A program made the position numbers and the translations under genes. Positions 33,661 through 46,370 of a stretch of 64,000 nt of DNA are shown piece after piece (position 1 is the stretch's first letter; each line of letters starts with the position of its first letter). The notes beneath the pieces are model-generated. The model had not been told where the DNA came from, ran no database searches, and saw only the letters and a program-made list of their open reading frames with translations. The stretch is from contig JARWKL010000012.1 of NCBI GenBank assembly GCA_029961685.1, positions 21,809,227 through 21,873,226 on the forward strand, in the 5' to 3' direction. This DNA comes from Aristolochia californica. Taxonomy: Eukaryota; Streptophyta; Magnoliopsida; Piperales; Aristolochiaceae.

Positions 33661-34925
33661 AGTTATAGAAACATCAGGCCCTTAAAAAAAGGGAGAGACA
33701 ACAACATCAGAGTCGCAATGGGTTCCTATGCCGCCTCCTTATTTCTCCTCCATTTTCTAGACACATATATCTGTTTCTGAGAATCGTCATTGTCGATTAT
33801 AGAAGAGAAACGGGTGTTCTCAGTTGCCGGTGGCGAAGCTTGTTGAGAAGCTTGGAAGTAGGGAGAGGAAACTGGGACCAAAACCATTATTGTGATTCGC
33901 CATCCAAATTCTCCAGCGGTAGCAGTTGTCGTTGAATTGGTTTTTGTCTCATCTCTCTTTCCCATCTGTCTCCAAGGGCTTTCTGTACGTAACCAGTAGC
34001 CTTCGTTCTCTATTCTCCCTTCGCATTAAAGTGGTCCATCATACATAGGCTTTGGCATGTGACTAGTCGCGGTGGTCATTAGGTTTTGTATATCCTGTAA
34101 ACAAAGTGCGAGATTCATAGATTTTTACACCAAAGTTTTTCTTTTTCCTGATTTACTACAGCTTTATACCAGTTGTAGGAAAATTAAAACTCAAACCCTC
34201 ACGTAGAAAACCTCTCCACAAAAACATTAGTATTTGTTTTCTCTTATTGTTTGAGGTACTCTCTTAATGCTAACTCCACTCAAGTTTTTCAAAAGAACAG
34301 ATTGGTAGTGTTTCACAATTGTTGCTGTATGAATCCATGCTCCGAAGAAAAAACAAAAATGGGCATGCAATTAAGTCATCCAAAACAATTTTTCTTAATT
34401 TTTTTCTCTGTCTCAATGATCCGGTTTTCCAGTCCTTGAATCAGAACGATCTGATTTAGTACAAATGGACAAAACTAGAGTTATTTTTCAAATAAATTTT
34501 TTGTGTGTGATTATTGAATAAAATTTATGCATAATTTATGCAGTTTTATAAATAATTTTATGCATAGTGTATAGATAGTTTTATGTAGCATTAATATATA
34601 GAGGTTATGCCCAATTTTATGTAAAATGTATGCATAATTTTATATACAATTTATTTGACATGCATTTTATACAAAATTTTAAATGTAGGTTGGAGCTCGA
34701 ACTCGGTTAAAATTATTGGGTTGGAGCTCAAGTACAATTTTAGGCTCAAGGCTAGGCTCGAGTTCGAAATATTTAAATCAAACCCGGCTCAAACATAGGC
34801 AGGTTCATGCTCGGCTTGATTCAATGCCACCCCTACACGCCCTTACCCTGGAATTAAAAAAGCATTAAAGTCAGCTAATCAACATAGACAACTAAAAACT
34901 TGCGAAAGGTTTACAACACCAACCC
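33661..34925 (+). repeat. Spacer block S, copy 2
   Basis: Direct relative of 45150-46370 and 57530-58830, and mirror of 1-636 in its first part. 34480-34680 is rich in TTTTATGCATAA-like iterations. 34680-34835 is a GCTCGAG-rich stretch ending GCCACCCCTA, the reverse complement of a TAGGGGTGGC-type terminus like those of hAT-like elements. No gene recognised; the minus-strand frame 33726-33965 is broken in the sister copies. Confidence 0.6.
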
Positions 34926-35593
34926 AGCACTTGGGACGTATAGCCAATAGCTACAAGGTACAAGCACTTAGACCCAATTAATAGATCTTTAGTAACTCTC
35001 GATCAGCTTACATAAGTCTTGATTAGTTTACAATAGTGAAGGATATTTTATTATCTAATTAAATCATAATTAAGCCTCTTAATAGACAAATATTACAATC
35101 AAATTCAACTAGAATATTACAACCAACGCTAAGGTTAATTCACCAACAATTCTACAGTTGTAATTAATTAGATTTAACTAAAAGCTATTTAAAAACTCTA
35201 AGGTAGTAATGTAGGTAAACTTTCATGTCAATCAATCAAATATGAATGTTAGGGCATATTATGATATGAAAACTAGGGCCTATTAAGATATGAAAATCAG
35301 TAAACAAACCTCCACCAACCAAAAACCAAGTACTTAAACCATATATTAAAACCAAAGCATTGAAATTATTAGCTTTTAATGAAATCCTTTGGCAAAATAA
35401 CTTTTTTCATGAGCTATGGGAGCACTTGGGAGGTTTGGAATTCGTGTAGGCAAGGATGTCTCAAATTTTTGGATGAGTTTGATATATAACATGATTCCCA
35501 ACAAACAAAAAAAGGAGAAGTATTCTAAAGCAATGGAAGTTCAAGTCACATTGCTCTTCTATTCATCCTACTCTCGTCTTGTCATCACCTTCC
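34926..35593. other. Non-coding interval upstream of MADS pseudogene A4
   Basis: Begins with about 55 bp resembling the flank of the LTRs at 15117 and 47711 (ATAGCCAATAGCTACAAGG), then AT-rich sequence without a gene. It lacks most of the upstream region shared by the other subfamily A copies; similarity resumes only at about 35525. Confidence 0.5.
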
Positions 35594-36135
35594 ATGGCTC
35601 GTAAGAAGGTCACTCTTGCTTGGATTGCTAATTATGTGAGAAGGAAGGCTACTTTCATGAAGAGGAAGAGAGGCTTGATCAAGAAGGTGAGTGAACTAAG
35701 CACCCTTTTGCGGGGTGGAGGGTAAGTGTGGTGCTTGACAACCCTTACAAGGGAGAACCGGAAGTATGGTCCTCTATCCGAGATGCAGCGGACACCTTCG
35801 TCAAATTTCAAAGCCTTCCACAGAGTGATCATTGTAAGAAAATGTTAGATCAAGAAGGATTATATAGGCAATCCAATGAGAAATTTGAACGACAATTGGA
35901 GAGGTTAGAGAAGAAAGATAAGGAGATTGAAACTGATCACCTCATGTACCAATACCTTGGAGGAAGAAACATTGAAGACTTAACCATTGCAGATCTTGAT
36001 GATATCAGCAAGAGGATTGATGCGAAGACAAAAGTTGTGGAGAAGAAAATTAACTTTCTTATGGGATATGAAGGAGATGTGGCTCTGCCGGCCATGGAAA
36101 AAGAGAGTGGAAGTTCCAAGGTTAAGGCCAAATAG
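35594..36135 (+). pseudogene. M-gamma MADS-box pseudogene, subfamily A copy 4
   Basis: Starts MARKKVTLAW and follows the MADS domain to KKVSELSTL. An extra T (run at 35704-35709) and an extra G (near 35719-35722), compared with the 3927 copy, then shift the frame. Translation stops at 35723-35725 after 43 residues. The rest continues in the +2 frame from 35728 to 36135 with LDNPYKGEPEVWSSI, MLDQEGLYRQ, MYQYLGG and the C-terminal KVKAK. Apart from these two one-base insertions the copy is well preserved. Asp-14 is Tyr here. The two insertions should be checked as sequencing errors. Confidence 0.85.
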
Positions 36136-37042
36136 TCATACTGAGAAAAAAAGGTACAATTGAAATCTAATTGTCTTGAAATAAAGTTATGAACAAGATT
36201 TTTGAAGGGCAATAAAATTGTATACCCAGATATTTCTTACATATCTTGAATGGTGATCTTTAGATATTTAATAAAACTTGTTAAAGTGAAATGTTGCAAT
36301 GTTAAGTGTATGAGGAGATAATGTCAATTTTATCCTCATACTTATCAACATCTTGTGATTGTCTAATTAATGAATCTAGAGTTTTTGTTTAGAAGAAAAT
36401 TTCAACTAGTATTTTAGAAGGAAATTGCATATTTGATATTTCGCTAGCTTTTGATTCTATCTAAGAGTCTAAATAAGAAATTATTTTGCTCAACTTGCTT
36501 AATTTGTCCATTAGTGGATTTATCCATGTTAGAACTCTTACTCATCTCAATTAGGAAGCATATAAAATGAAATTATGACACTCCTAGGATGAATCGAGAT
36601 AGATCTTAGCTTTTCCACAATGTGTTGTTATGTATCTTGACATGTAATATGTACATGTACATGACTCATGAGTAAGTATAAATAGCTAAATCCTCAAAAT
36701 CCAAAGTCATTTGAGCTTGCTTCTTCATATCTCTTCTTAATTTTCATTTATTATTTTTTTCATGGAATCAAAGTAAGTTTCATAAACACTTCTAAAATAT
36801 TTTTGTCTAATATTTTCCATAAATTGATGGGTTGAGCATTTTTCCATTCCTTCTCTTCCAATATTTTCCATAAATTGATGGGATTAGACTCCTTTTGCCT
36901 GATGGACTTACTCCTGTTGAGGATTTGACTCTGTTTTTAAATCACTGTGGGAGAACTTGGGAGATTTGAAATTCATGTAGGCAATTCACTATTGGAGAAG
37001 TTTTGGAGGAGTTTGATATATAACATACAAAAAAACTATTTA
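36136..37042. repeat. Subfamily A block copy 4, downstream part
   Basis: Matches 4467-5200 to about 36850, then joins fragments resembling 6240-6310 and 35405-35480. Non-coding. It ends where the LTR element fragment begins. Confidence 0.5.
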
Positions 37043-37741
37043 TTATGAATAGATCCGGAGTGTGCCCTACATCCAGTATTAGAACTGGAGTATGGAGCAA
37101 TGTCTTACCTGCTATGAGTGAATTTTACTCTCACTTATATAATGCCAGCAAAGCCTCATGGAAGGACGCAACAACATGAGGGGGAGTGTTGGAAAATAAA
37201 GGCATATTGGAAGATGTGCCATTTTTTACAAAAATATTTTATACATCATTTGCAGCAAGTTGGGAGTTCATGTTGTTCTCTCACCCCCAGATTGAGGGGG
37301 AGTGTTGGAAGATAGGTCCAAACCCACACAACCAAGGAAGGCTCACATATCCAATAGTATGATAAGATGGGTCACAGGACCAAGGAAGGCCAACAAGATG
37401 GGCCCAAGCACATAAGAAGTAGAACCCACCATGATTACCACGAGTTGGCATCCTTATCGCATAAGTTGGAAGATCAAGGAGTCACAAAGGCATCTTTATC
37501 TTATGGTCACGTCCTAGAAGAGTTCTAGTTTGAGTTATGTTTGTCTTTCATCTATATTGAGTTATTTAATTATGCTAGGACTTATCTTTAAGTGTTAGAG
37601 TTTGGGTGTAATTAGAACAAATGTAGTTTTATTGTAATTGGACTCTACTACCTTCCTCTATTATAAATAGAGGTTCATGAACTCTAATTATAATAGGTTA
37701 ATGAAGTTAATGAAATATTTATTTTTTCCATAAATTCGACA
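37043..37741 (+). mobile_element. Truncated non-autonomous LTR element (3' end)
   Basis: The last ~260 bp of an internal region with purine tract GATTGAGGGGGAG, then an LTR at 37303-37741 (TGTTGGAAG...AATTCGACA) followed by AAATT. It is the mirror of 53863-54525, which belongs to the complete element at 53863-56393. The insertion therefore predates the IR3 duplication, and the 5' portion was left out of this arm. Confidence 0.75.
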
Positions 37742-38928
37742 AAATTATTACAATGTAAAATGATTAATAGTTATTACGAAGTATCCACAAACTCTTAGAT
37801 GAAGTTACAAATCTAAATTACTTCTATTAAGTTATTAAGATACAAGTAACACTAAAAAATATTACACTTCTCTTTGCTAAAATTTTCATCGTTAAAATTC
37901 ATAGGTTCAATGTATGAAATTATTCATGACAAAACATGTCATATGTCATGACAAAATGTTATCATATGCCTATTGCTTGAAGTTTTTGTTCATTTTAGAT
38001 GGTATTAGAAGTTGTTATTTTAAGTAGAAAATATGAAACTTGGATTTTGTAGAGAATTTACAAAGCCTTTTTATAGTCAGACATTAAGGAAACATTGGAG
38101 AGACAAGGAGAACACCATTATCGGTATTTACAGGTAACCGTGACCAGGGGTGGCGTCAAGACGAGCTTGTAGGTTTGTCTTTGGCCTAACCTTGTAGACT
38201 TCAAAGCTTAGCAGTGAGCTCGAGCCTTAAATTGAGCTTGAACTTGAGCTCTAAAATTTAAATGAGTTCAAGATGGAGCCTATTTGAGTTCAGCATATAT
38301 TTTAAACTATAAAAATAAATAAAATAATTTAGTGATGAACTTAGTACCATTGAACTGCATGATATTGCAACGGAGTCCAAGACTTTGTAACAATGCATAA
38401 TAATGTACAAAAGCCAACTTAAAATACCAAAAAGAAAGAGCAAATTTCTTCATCTTTAAGGTAATTAGTGCAATATTGAAAGTTAAGGGACCCAAAAAGG
38501 CTTAACGACTGCTTTTTTAGGTTTGAAGTAAGTAAGAGTAATCATCAACTAACTAAAGGGAGAACTGGGGAGAGTAATTAGAGTAAAAGGTATTTTTGTT
38601 AGAAAATATATGGTAACAAGTCAACTCACGAGGAATCGCAATTCGTAAATTCCTCCCATTTCAGTAATGAATTGTCAAACACATATTTAACTACCTTTAT
38701 ATAAGAGCCGGTTACAAATCAAGCTAATATGGATCTACACGTCCATATCTGGCACTTTCACAATGTGCCTAAGAACCCTTGCTTTTGTATTATACCCTAG
38801 CTCTGGAGCAAAGCGCCCAGGGCATTTCGGCAATGACCCTAAGCACCATCGCTTTTGTATGCCATATTATAAGGGTTTTTAGGCAATTAAAACATAGATT
38901 AAATAACTCTTAAACCACGCTCTCCCAT
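37742..38928. repeat. IR3 left arm, non-coding
   Basis: Mirror of 52680-53860. It contains a GCTCGAG-rich repeat (38145-38300) starting CAGGGGTGGCGTCAAG, reminiscent of a hAT-type terminus, and a segment (38390-38700) shared with 637-860. No gene supported. Confidence 0.5.
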
Positions 38929-39750
38929 TTGTGCCCTTCTGCCGTCTCCCTACCCAAGCTCTCTCCTATGGCCATCAGAATCCACCAAACAGCTGCCGTC
39001 TCCGCCATTTTTTCCATTACCCCACACCCATCTTGCTGCCGGAGCTCTCACGGACATTGCCATCGTCGTCCTACCCTTGAACACTCCGGCGAATCTTCAA
39101 TAGACAAGCCTCCATGAGCAAATGACCATGGCCGGACGCCATACAACACATCTGGCATTTGAATGACCACGGTTTGATAACTCTTAAGCTTCGACGCATC
39201 ACATCCAGAGCCTTGAAATCAGTTTCCAAGTTCTTGAAGAGGAAGGTGAATGCATCGTTTGGCGGGTTTGATGGAGCCCATTTGAATGCCTCTGGAGCTG
39301 GATGCGATCACGCCGTGTCAATCGAGCCATATTTCTCCTTCCCTTTTAAAGTCTTCCTCATCCTTTTAACCCATTTCTCCCTGGTTCTCTCCGAGCAAAA
39401 GAAGCCGAGCTTAGTACTAAACCATATTAAGGTTTCCTGTAACTTTGACAAGGAAAATTTCATCACAACTTATCCTGAACATGGCTTCGACCGTTGGAGG
39501 GTGTGTTAGAGAGAGAACATAAGAAAGCGATTGGGGTTATGCTCCTCTATACATTCACATGATGCATTCTAATATGTTTCCATGACTATTTTACAAAATT
39601 GACTCTTCATCCTATGTAGAATGAAACTGCTCCTACAGGAATCTCCTACGTTTAGCAATTGACAAGAGAATGCATACACACCAGTTCTTCTTATTCTATT
39701 CTGTGGGGATGAACTCAGGTCCCTAATGGGATTATTTTAAAATAACTTTC
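38929..39750 (+). repeat. Subfamily B flank repeat, copy with unrecognised frames
   Basis: Relative of 11240-11943 and mirror of 51765-52680. Two frames (first ATG region 38929-39117, and 39159-39509 ending FDRWRVC) are separated here but joined at 11225-11710. No known domain. It ends at GATTATTTTAAAATAACTTTC, where a MADS fragment in the opposite relative orientation is attached. Confidence 0.45.
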
Positions 39751-40013
39751 GCAAAGGCCAATGCACTAGAGGAGAGGATCAACGATCTCAAAGGCAAGGA
39801 GACTCATTCGGTTCAGCAGGCATCAGTTGAGGAAGGGATCGGAAGCAACAATGACAGCCGCAGGATGGTTCCAATGGTGGAGTTCCTTAAAGAGCAGACT
39901 TGTTTCATGAAAACCATGGAGCCTGATGAACAAGTTGGACCATCCAATGGCACCGGTGCTGTCAAACCTTTTGATGCTAGTGACTTGGTTGATGAATTTT
40001 CAGGTGATTTTTG
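39751..40013 (+). pseudogene. C-terminal fragment of subfamily B MADS gene
   Basis: Encodes only the last ~86 residues of the subfamily B protein (from the NALEERINDLKGKETHS region to DLVDEFSGDF, stop at 40011-40013). There is no MADS domain and no start. The left edge is a sharp junction to the flank repeat at 39750. It is followed by the normal 3' flank of the gene to about 40950. Confidence 0.88.
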
Positions 40014-40950
40014 AATCAATAGAAAACCCCCAATGACCCAAATCTAGAATTGTCATCAATAAGATTAAGGTCAGATGAATGACCTGAAAATAATACTTGT
40101 AAGCGACTGGGTGAGATATGTTGAAACCAAAAAATTCTAGAGGCTCCAAAACAGGAGGCTGAGATTGGACCCTAAAAGGACTCATGACAACCACCTATTT
40201 AGAGGTTCTACATTTTTTTTCCTTCTAAAAACCCTACCTTACATTGAACTGGGATTGATTAAGCTTTCCTTAGAGATTATATTTCCATAAACTGTGTAAG
40301 CTCCTTTTTTTTCACAATAAGGTTGTGAATTATTGCTGTCAAACTCTTGAAAGTTAGAAATTTAAATCGGTAGTTCTCTTGTTTCCATACAATATCTAGA
40401 ATCTAATTGTCAGTTGATTTCCGTATATTGTCGGTTAATGATTTTTTTATTTAAGAAATTAAATAGAGTTGGTCTCCAAATGAATAAGAACTTGTGTATG
40501 TTTTCCATTGTATGGATTCAATTTGGTAGTTCTTATTCAGTTCTATATGTCAAAGCAAGATTCTCTTGTTCTATACAATATCTATAATCAAAAGATCGGC
40601 TAATTTTTTAATCTTGTCAAGTTGGATCTGGTATTGTGACAATTTTTATCTGTTTGTTTTAGCAGGAAATCATGGGAGTAGAATTCTCTGAAATTTTTTC
40701 TAGCTTAAATGTCATTTGTTAGTTTATTTCATTTTTTTACTAATGTTATTATACAAACTGTGCCTTAATTAATTATCATCCAAACAGTAGCACCACATTG
40801 CCTTTTTCAGTGACGTTTCTAGTGTCCAGATGATGAGCCTGAATTTGTTGTGCCATTGAGTCCTTAATAACTATTGCATTCATCATGTCTAGATAAAGAG
40901 CTTCATATGACCCAAGATTAGAGAAAGTTATTTTAAAATAATCCCATTAG
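40014..40950. other. 3' flank of the MADS B fragment
   Basis: Parallel to 50209-51080 and 44433-45120. It ends in GAAAGTTATTTTAAAATAATCCCATTAG, the mirror of the sequence at 39723-39750. The 1.2-kb MADS piece is thus bracketed by inverted copies of one short sequence. Confidence 0.6.
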
Positions 40951-42467
40951 AGATAACGAATCGAACCTAGCTGGCACCGAGCCGAACTTGAGCCACTCAC
41001 AAGTCGGCTCAGTTTGAAGGCACCCCTAGCTACTAGTGTCACCGCTCTTCACCGGATGATGCAATTATGTTTGCCCAAGCCGCTACCAGTGTCACTGCTC
41101 TTCCCGACTATCAGTGTCACTACTCTTCCCATTCTTTTGGTTTCAAGAACCATCACAACAAATCTCCTTACAACGTCAGTGCCAAGTTAACAATTGCTAC
41201 GAGACAAGACTGTCTCTCTAACAAGTGGCCTATCTTGAGGCGGCATGATAAGGGATAAACATAATTCCTTCAGTTATCAGATAAGATCTCATTGGCCTGA
41301 TATTGGGCATGATTTATATATATAATACATGTATAAGATTAGGCATGACCTCTACTTAAAATTGGGCATAATCTATGTATATAATACCCGTATAAAATTC
41401 GGCAAGACCACTACTTAAAATTAGACATAATCTATATACATAATACCTGCATAAACACTTCATAAACACTCCATAAAATTGTCTATACATTCCATAAACA
41501 CCATGAAATTGTTTATACACTCCATAAAATAGTCTAAACACTCCATATACTGCATAACATTATGAATAAATTCCATACAATAATCAAACACAACAAAATT
41601 AAATGAAATATTACTATCAATTTACAATCACACAAATAAAATCTATAAATCCATTATAAATTTACAAACTATAGTTGTTTCTCTTCATGCTAGAAAATAA
41701 TATACGTCCCTGCATGAGCAAAATCTCCACCTATGAAAAAAACAAAAAAATAAATTTAGTTATTGTCGGATAAAAAAATACTCTTCCACTACTAGTTACC
41801 TAATGTCGTTAAAAATATAAAAATTACTTCATCGTCAAGTGGCAGAGTAGCAGCACGGGAGGCAGTTGGTGCTGAAAAAATTTTATCGTCAGGTGGAAGA
41901 GCAGTTGTATTGGAGGCGGCTGGTGCGGACAGAATTTCATCGTCAGGTGGAAGAGCAGCAGCACTGGAAACGATTAATGCGGACGGAATTGCCTCGTCCG
42001 GTGGAAGAGCAGCGGCACTAGAGGTGGCTGAGGCGGACAAAATTGCATCGTCCGAAGGAAGGGCAGTGGCTGGGGCGGATGGAATCACATAATTCGGATA
42101 GGATGAAGAGTTTTTTTTTTTCTTAATAAAAAAAATTCGCACGTGCGAAACTCACACCTGTGAAAGTCCACGTGCGAGTACGGACACTGCGCATGTACGT
42201 GTGCGGGATGACGCGTCCAAGGGGAAAATATTTTTCTCCTTGAACTTAGGTTGTCTCGGTGCTGCCAAGACGGGTGGCAAGGGGGGGTGGCGGCCTTGGT
42301 AGACGGAAGTGGTCGGCACTGTGGCTGAAGGGGCGAACAGCGGCAGCGGGGTCGACCAATTTTGGCTATAAATCTGTGACGAGAGAAGAGAGTAGGAATA
42401 TCGAGGAGTTTTGTGCGGCGTCTGTCTGGCTGGGGGCGGTTGGCGCTGTGGCCAAAGGGGCGAACAG

Positions 42468-42507
<40 letters not shown>

Positions 42508-43158
42508 ACCCCCCCCGGTCCAGAGAGAGACCCCCAAAAATTTTCCAAATCCCCCTGATTCCCGAATCGCCGCTTGTTAAATTAACAAGCAGGCTCACGA
42601 GCCGGTGAGCCAAACCTGGCTCTGGTCGAGCTCGGCTCGTTAATTTAAATGAGCCAATTTCTGATCTTGAGCTCGAGAGATAACGAATCGAATCGAGTTG
42701 GCACTGAGCCGAACTTGAGCCGCTCGCGAGCCGGCTCAGTTCAAAGCCAACCCTAGCTACTAGTGTCACCGATCTTCACCGGATGATGCAATTTTGTCTG
42801 CCCAAGCCGCTACCAGTGCCACTGCTCTTCCCGACTATCAGTTTCAGTACTCTTCCCATCCTTTTGCTTCCAAAAACCATCGCAACAAATCTCCTTACAA
42901 AGTCAGTGCCAAGATAACAATTGCTACAAGACAAGATTGGTTTCTCTAACAAGTGGCCTATCTTGAGGCGGCATGATAAGGGATAAGCATAATTCCTTCA
43001 GTTATCAGATAAGATCTCATTGGATTTATCCCATGTTGTATTTATCTTATCATGTCAATCTTATCTTCTCCTTTCTAAATTGTATAAATATCACCCTTAC
43101 CCAAATGTAAAGTTGTGGTTCTTCATCCTCTTATATTGTTTGAGTTCAACATCCAATA
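40951..43158. repeat. Mosaic of small LTR-element pieces, minisatellite and poly-C
   Basis: 40951-41300 is repeated directly at 42676-43030. Both copies run from a GAGCCGAACTTGAGCC-type repeat into the purine tract and TGATAAGGG LTR start; only the second continues into a whole LTR (42974-43158). 41300-41580 holds iterations of ATAATAC-TATAAAATT-GGCAT. 41800-42090 is a 57-bp minisatellite (core CATCGTCAGGTGGAAGAGCA). 42471-42507 is C37. 42560-42750 is another GCTCGAG-rich repeat. No protein gene; frames across the repeats are artefacts. Confidence 0.55.
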
Positions 43159-43743
43159 GTATAAACATGTATCGAGAAGGTTAGATCACCAAACTCTAAA
43201 GCAAATAAATTTTGGGACTTGTCATAAAGAAATTTTTTAATATGTTTACTTCAAGATAAAACAGGAATTTGTCGATTTTATTTTCCAAAATTCATGAAAC
43301 TATGAAATTAAATTTGAACTGACGAGAACCAACAATAAGAAGGCTACAAAGGTAAGCTTGTCAGAGTCAACCTCTCTTCCCATTCTAAATGGCCAAAGAA
43401 GAAAGTACTCCTCATGAGATTAACTGGTCTCCGCGCGTGCTTTCTGAACGAGGCAACAGCTTGTATAACTGAACTTTAATGTTTCCATTACATAAAAATG
43501 TATGTACAGAGAGACAGATTTTCTAGCCTAAAGAAAGTAAACCTCCATTTATTACGCAATTAAATAGTCCAATGGCCACTCTAGAACACCTCGACAACAG
43601 GTGTTGGCATCTTTTCAAGATTAATGCTGATACTTACCCCCTCCTGATTTCCTGTGCATGCCACAGACAGGCAACCTTTCAAACCATTCAAGACAAACCT
43701 CAAACTCGAAACGGCAGATCATCTGCCTCTTCCTACTCCACTC
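43159..43743. other. Upstream region of MADS copy B3, with uORF
   Basis: Parallel to 48940-49521. An overlapping upstream frame (43572-43808, 78 aa, start MATLEHLDNRCWHLFK) begins 172 bases before the MADS ATG and runs 62 bases past it in another frame. Presumed promoter and leader; no core motif defended. Confidence 0.4.
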
Positions 43744-44432
43744 ATGGCACGCAAGAAGGTGAAGCTTGCTTGGATATTGAACGACTCTACGAGGAGGGTG
43801 GCATGTAGGAAGAGGACAAAGGGTTTACTGAAGAAGGTGAGCGAATTGAGCACCCTCTGTGGGGTGGAGGTGGCTGTTGTAGCGATCAACCCCAGCAACC
43901 CAGAGCCTGATATCTGGCCGTCCGTCCCTGATGCTATCCGCACTTTGGAAAAGTTTAAGTCTCTTCCCGAGTTGGATCAAATCAAGAGGACGATGAACCA
44001 GGAAGGTTTTTCAGGAAAAAGATTGAAAAACTCGACCAACAAGCGAAGAAGATAGCGAGTGGAAACCAAGAGCTTCACCTGGATACCCTCTTGTATCAAT
44101 GTCTCAGTGGGAAAAGCCTTGATGATCTTAACAGCCAAGAGCTTAGTGATTTGGCCGGGATGATCGACGCCAAGGTCAATGCACTAGAGGAGAGGTTCAA
44201 CGATCTCAAAGGCAAGGAGACTCATTCGGTTCAGCAGGCATCAGTTGAGGAAGGGATTGGAAGCACCAATGACAGCTGCAGGATGGTTCCAATGATGGAG
44301 TTTCTTAAAGAGCAGACTTGTTTCATGGAAACCATGGACACTGATGAACATGTTGGACCATCCAATGGCGCCGGTGCTGTGAAACTATTTGATGCTGACG
44401 ACTTGGTTGATGAATTTTCAGGTGATTTTTGA
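43744..44432 (+). pseudogene. M-gamma MADS-box, subfamily B copy 3, single-base frameshift
   Basis: Start MARKKVKLAW, complete MADS domain (1-58), DIWPSVPDAIRTLEKF and KRTMNQEGF. One G is then missing near 44005 (GGAAGG where the intact copies have GGAAGGG), and the frame stops at 44053-44055 after 103 residues. The rest, YQCLSGKSLDDLN to DLVDEFSGDF, is open in the shifted frame to 44432. Everything else looks undamaged, so this is a very recent break, a sequencing error, or a truncated protein that keeps DNA binding but loses the C-terminal part. It has more substitutions against the other subfamily B copies than they have between themselves. Confidence 0.88.
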
Positions 44433-45149
44433 ATCAATATAAAACCCCCAATGATCCAAATCTAGAATTGTCATCAATAAGCTTAAGGTCAGATGAATGA
44501 CCTGAAAATAATACTTGTAAGCGACTGGGTGAGATATGTTGAAACCAAAAAAATTCTAGAGGCTCCAAAACAGGAGGTTGAGAATGGACCCTAAAAGGAC
44601 TCATGACAACCACCTATTTAGAGGTTCTACATTTTTTTTTCTTCTACAAACCCTACCTTACAATGAACTGGGATTGATTAAGCTTTCCTTAGAGATTATC
44701 TTTCCATAAAATGTGTAAGTTCCTTTTTTCCGCAATAACGCTGTTAATTATTGTTGTGGCTGGCACGACCTAGACGAGCATGTGTCAAACTCTTGAAAGT
44801 TAGAAATTTAATTCGGTAGTTCTTATTTAGTTCTATACGTTAAATGCTAGATTCTCTTGTTTCCATACAATATCTAGAATCTAATTCTTTGTTGATTTCC
44901 GTATATTGCGAGTTGTTCTGGTTTTTTGAAAATTTTAGTGGTTTGATTTAGTAGGAAATCATGGGAGATGAATTCTCTGAAATTTATTTGAATCGAATAC
45001 TGTTAGTTAATTTATTTCATTTTTATTATTTTAGAAAAAAAACTACATGGAATTTTACCACTTTTCCTTAATTAGTGACATTTCTAGAGTGTAGTAGGAG
45101 AGCCTCAATTTGTCGTGTGAATCAGCATGTCTAGACATAGAACTTTACA
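44433..45149. other. 3' flank of MADS copy B3
   Basis: Diverged parallel of 50209-51050, breaking off at about 45149 inside TTTACATGAT, where spacer block S starts. Non-coding. Confidence 0.5.
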
Positions 45150-46370
45150 TGATCCCTATGCCGCCTCCCCTATTTCTCCACCATTTTCTGGACACATATA
45201 TCTATTTATGAGAATCATCATTGTCGATTATAGAGGAGAAATGGGTGTTCTCAGTTGTTGATGGCAAAACTTGTTGAAAAGCTTGGAAGTAGGGAGAGGG
45301 AGCTGGGACCAAAATCGTTGTTGTGATTCGCCTTCCAAAGTCTCCAACGGTAGGGATTGCCATTCAATTGTTTTTCTCTCATGTCTCTTTCCCATCCGTC
45401 TCCAAGGGCTTTCTGTACATAACCAACAACCTTCGTTTTCTATTCTCCCTTTGCATTGAAGCGTTCCAATAGCCTTGCGGAAAGGAAAATCATATATAGG
45501 ATTTGGCAGGCGATTGGTCACTGTGGTTGTTAGGTTTCGTATATCTTGTAAACAAAGTGCGGGATTCATAAGTTTTTACACCAAAGTTTTTCTTTTTCCT
45601 ATTTTGCTTCAGCTTTATACAAGTTGTAGGAAAACTAAAATCCAAACCTTCATGTAGAAAACCTCTCCACAAAAATTTTAGTATTTGTTTCCTCTTATTT
45701 TTTGAGGTAATCTCTTAATGCTAACTCCACTCAAGTTTTTCTGAAGAACAGATTGGAACCGTTTCACAACTGCTGCTGTAAGAATCCATGCTGCGAAGAA
45801 AAAATGAAAATGGGCATTTTTCTTAAATTTTTTCTCTATCTCAATGATCTGGTTTTCTAGTCCTTGAATCCGAAGGATCTAATTTAGTACAAATGGATGA
45901 AACTAGCTTTGCTTTTCAAAGGAATTTTTTGTGTTTGATTATTGAATAAAATTTATGCATAATTATACAGTTTTTATGAATGATTTTATGCTTAGTGTAT
46001 AGATAATTTTATGTAGCGTTAATATACAGAGGTTATGCCCAATTTTATGTAAAATGTATGCATAATTTTATATATAATTTATTTGACATGTATTTTATGC
46101 AAAATTTTAAATGTAGGTTGGAGCTTGAACTTGGTTAAAATTTTTGGGCTTGAGCTCGATTACAATTTTAGGCTCGAGGCTAGCTTCGGTTCAAGCTCGA
46201 GTTCAAAATATTTAAATCAAGTCCGACTTGAACATAGGCAGGTTCGGGCTCAGCTTGATTCGATGCCACCCCTACATGGAGCCCTTACCTTGGAATTAAA
46301 AATGCATTAAAGTCAGCTAAACGACTTAGACAATTAAAAACACGCAAAAGGTTTACAAAACTGGAGCATC
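45150..46370 (+). repeat. Spacer block S, copy 3
   Basis: Direct relative of 33661-34925 and 57530-58830. It includes TTTTATGCATAA iterations (45930-46080) and a GCTCGAG-rich stretch ending GCCACCCCTA (46120-46275). No gene recognised. Confidence 0.6.

Noticed and set aside
42085..42769. Glycine-rich or proline-rich proteins around 42.1-42.8 kb
   Set aside because: Frames are produced by the C37 run and GC-rich repeat in three overlapping phases on both strands; no domain and no conserved copy.
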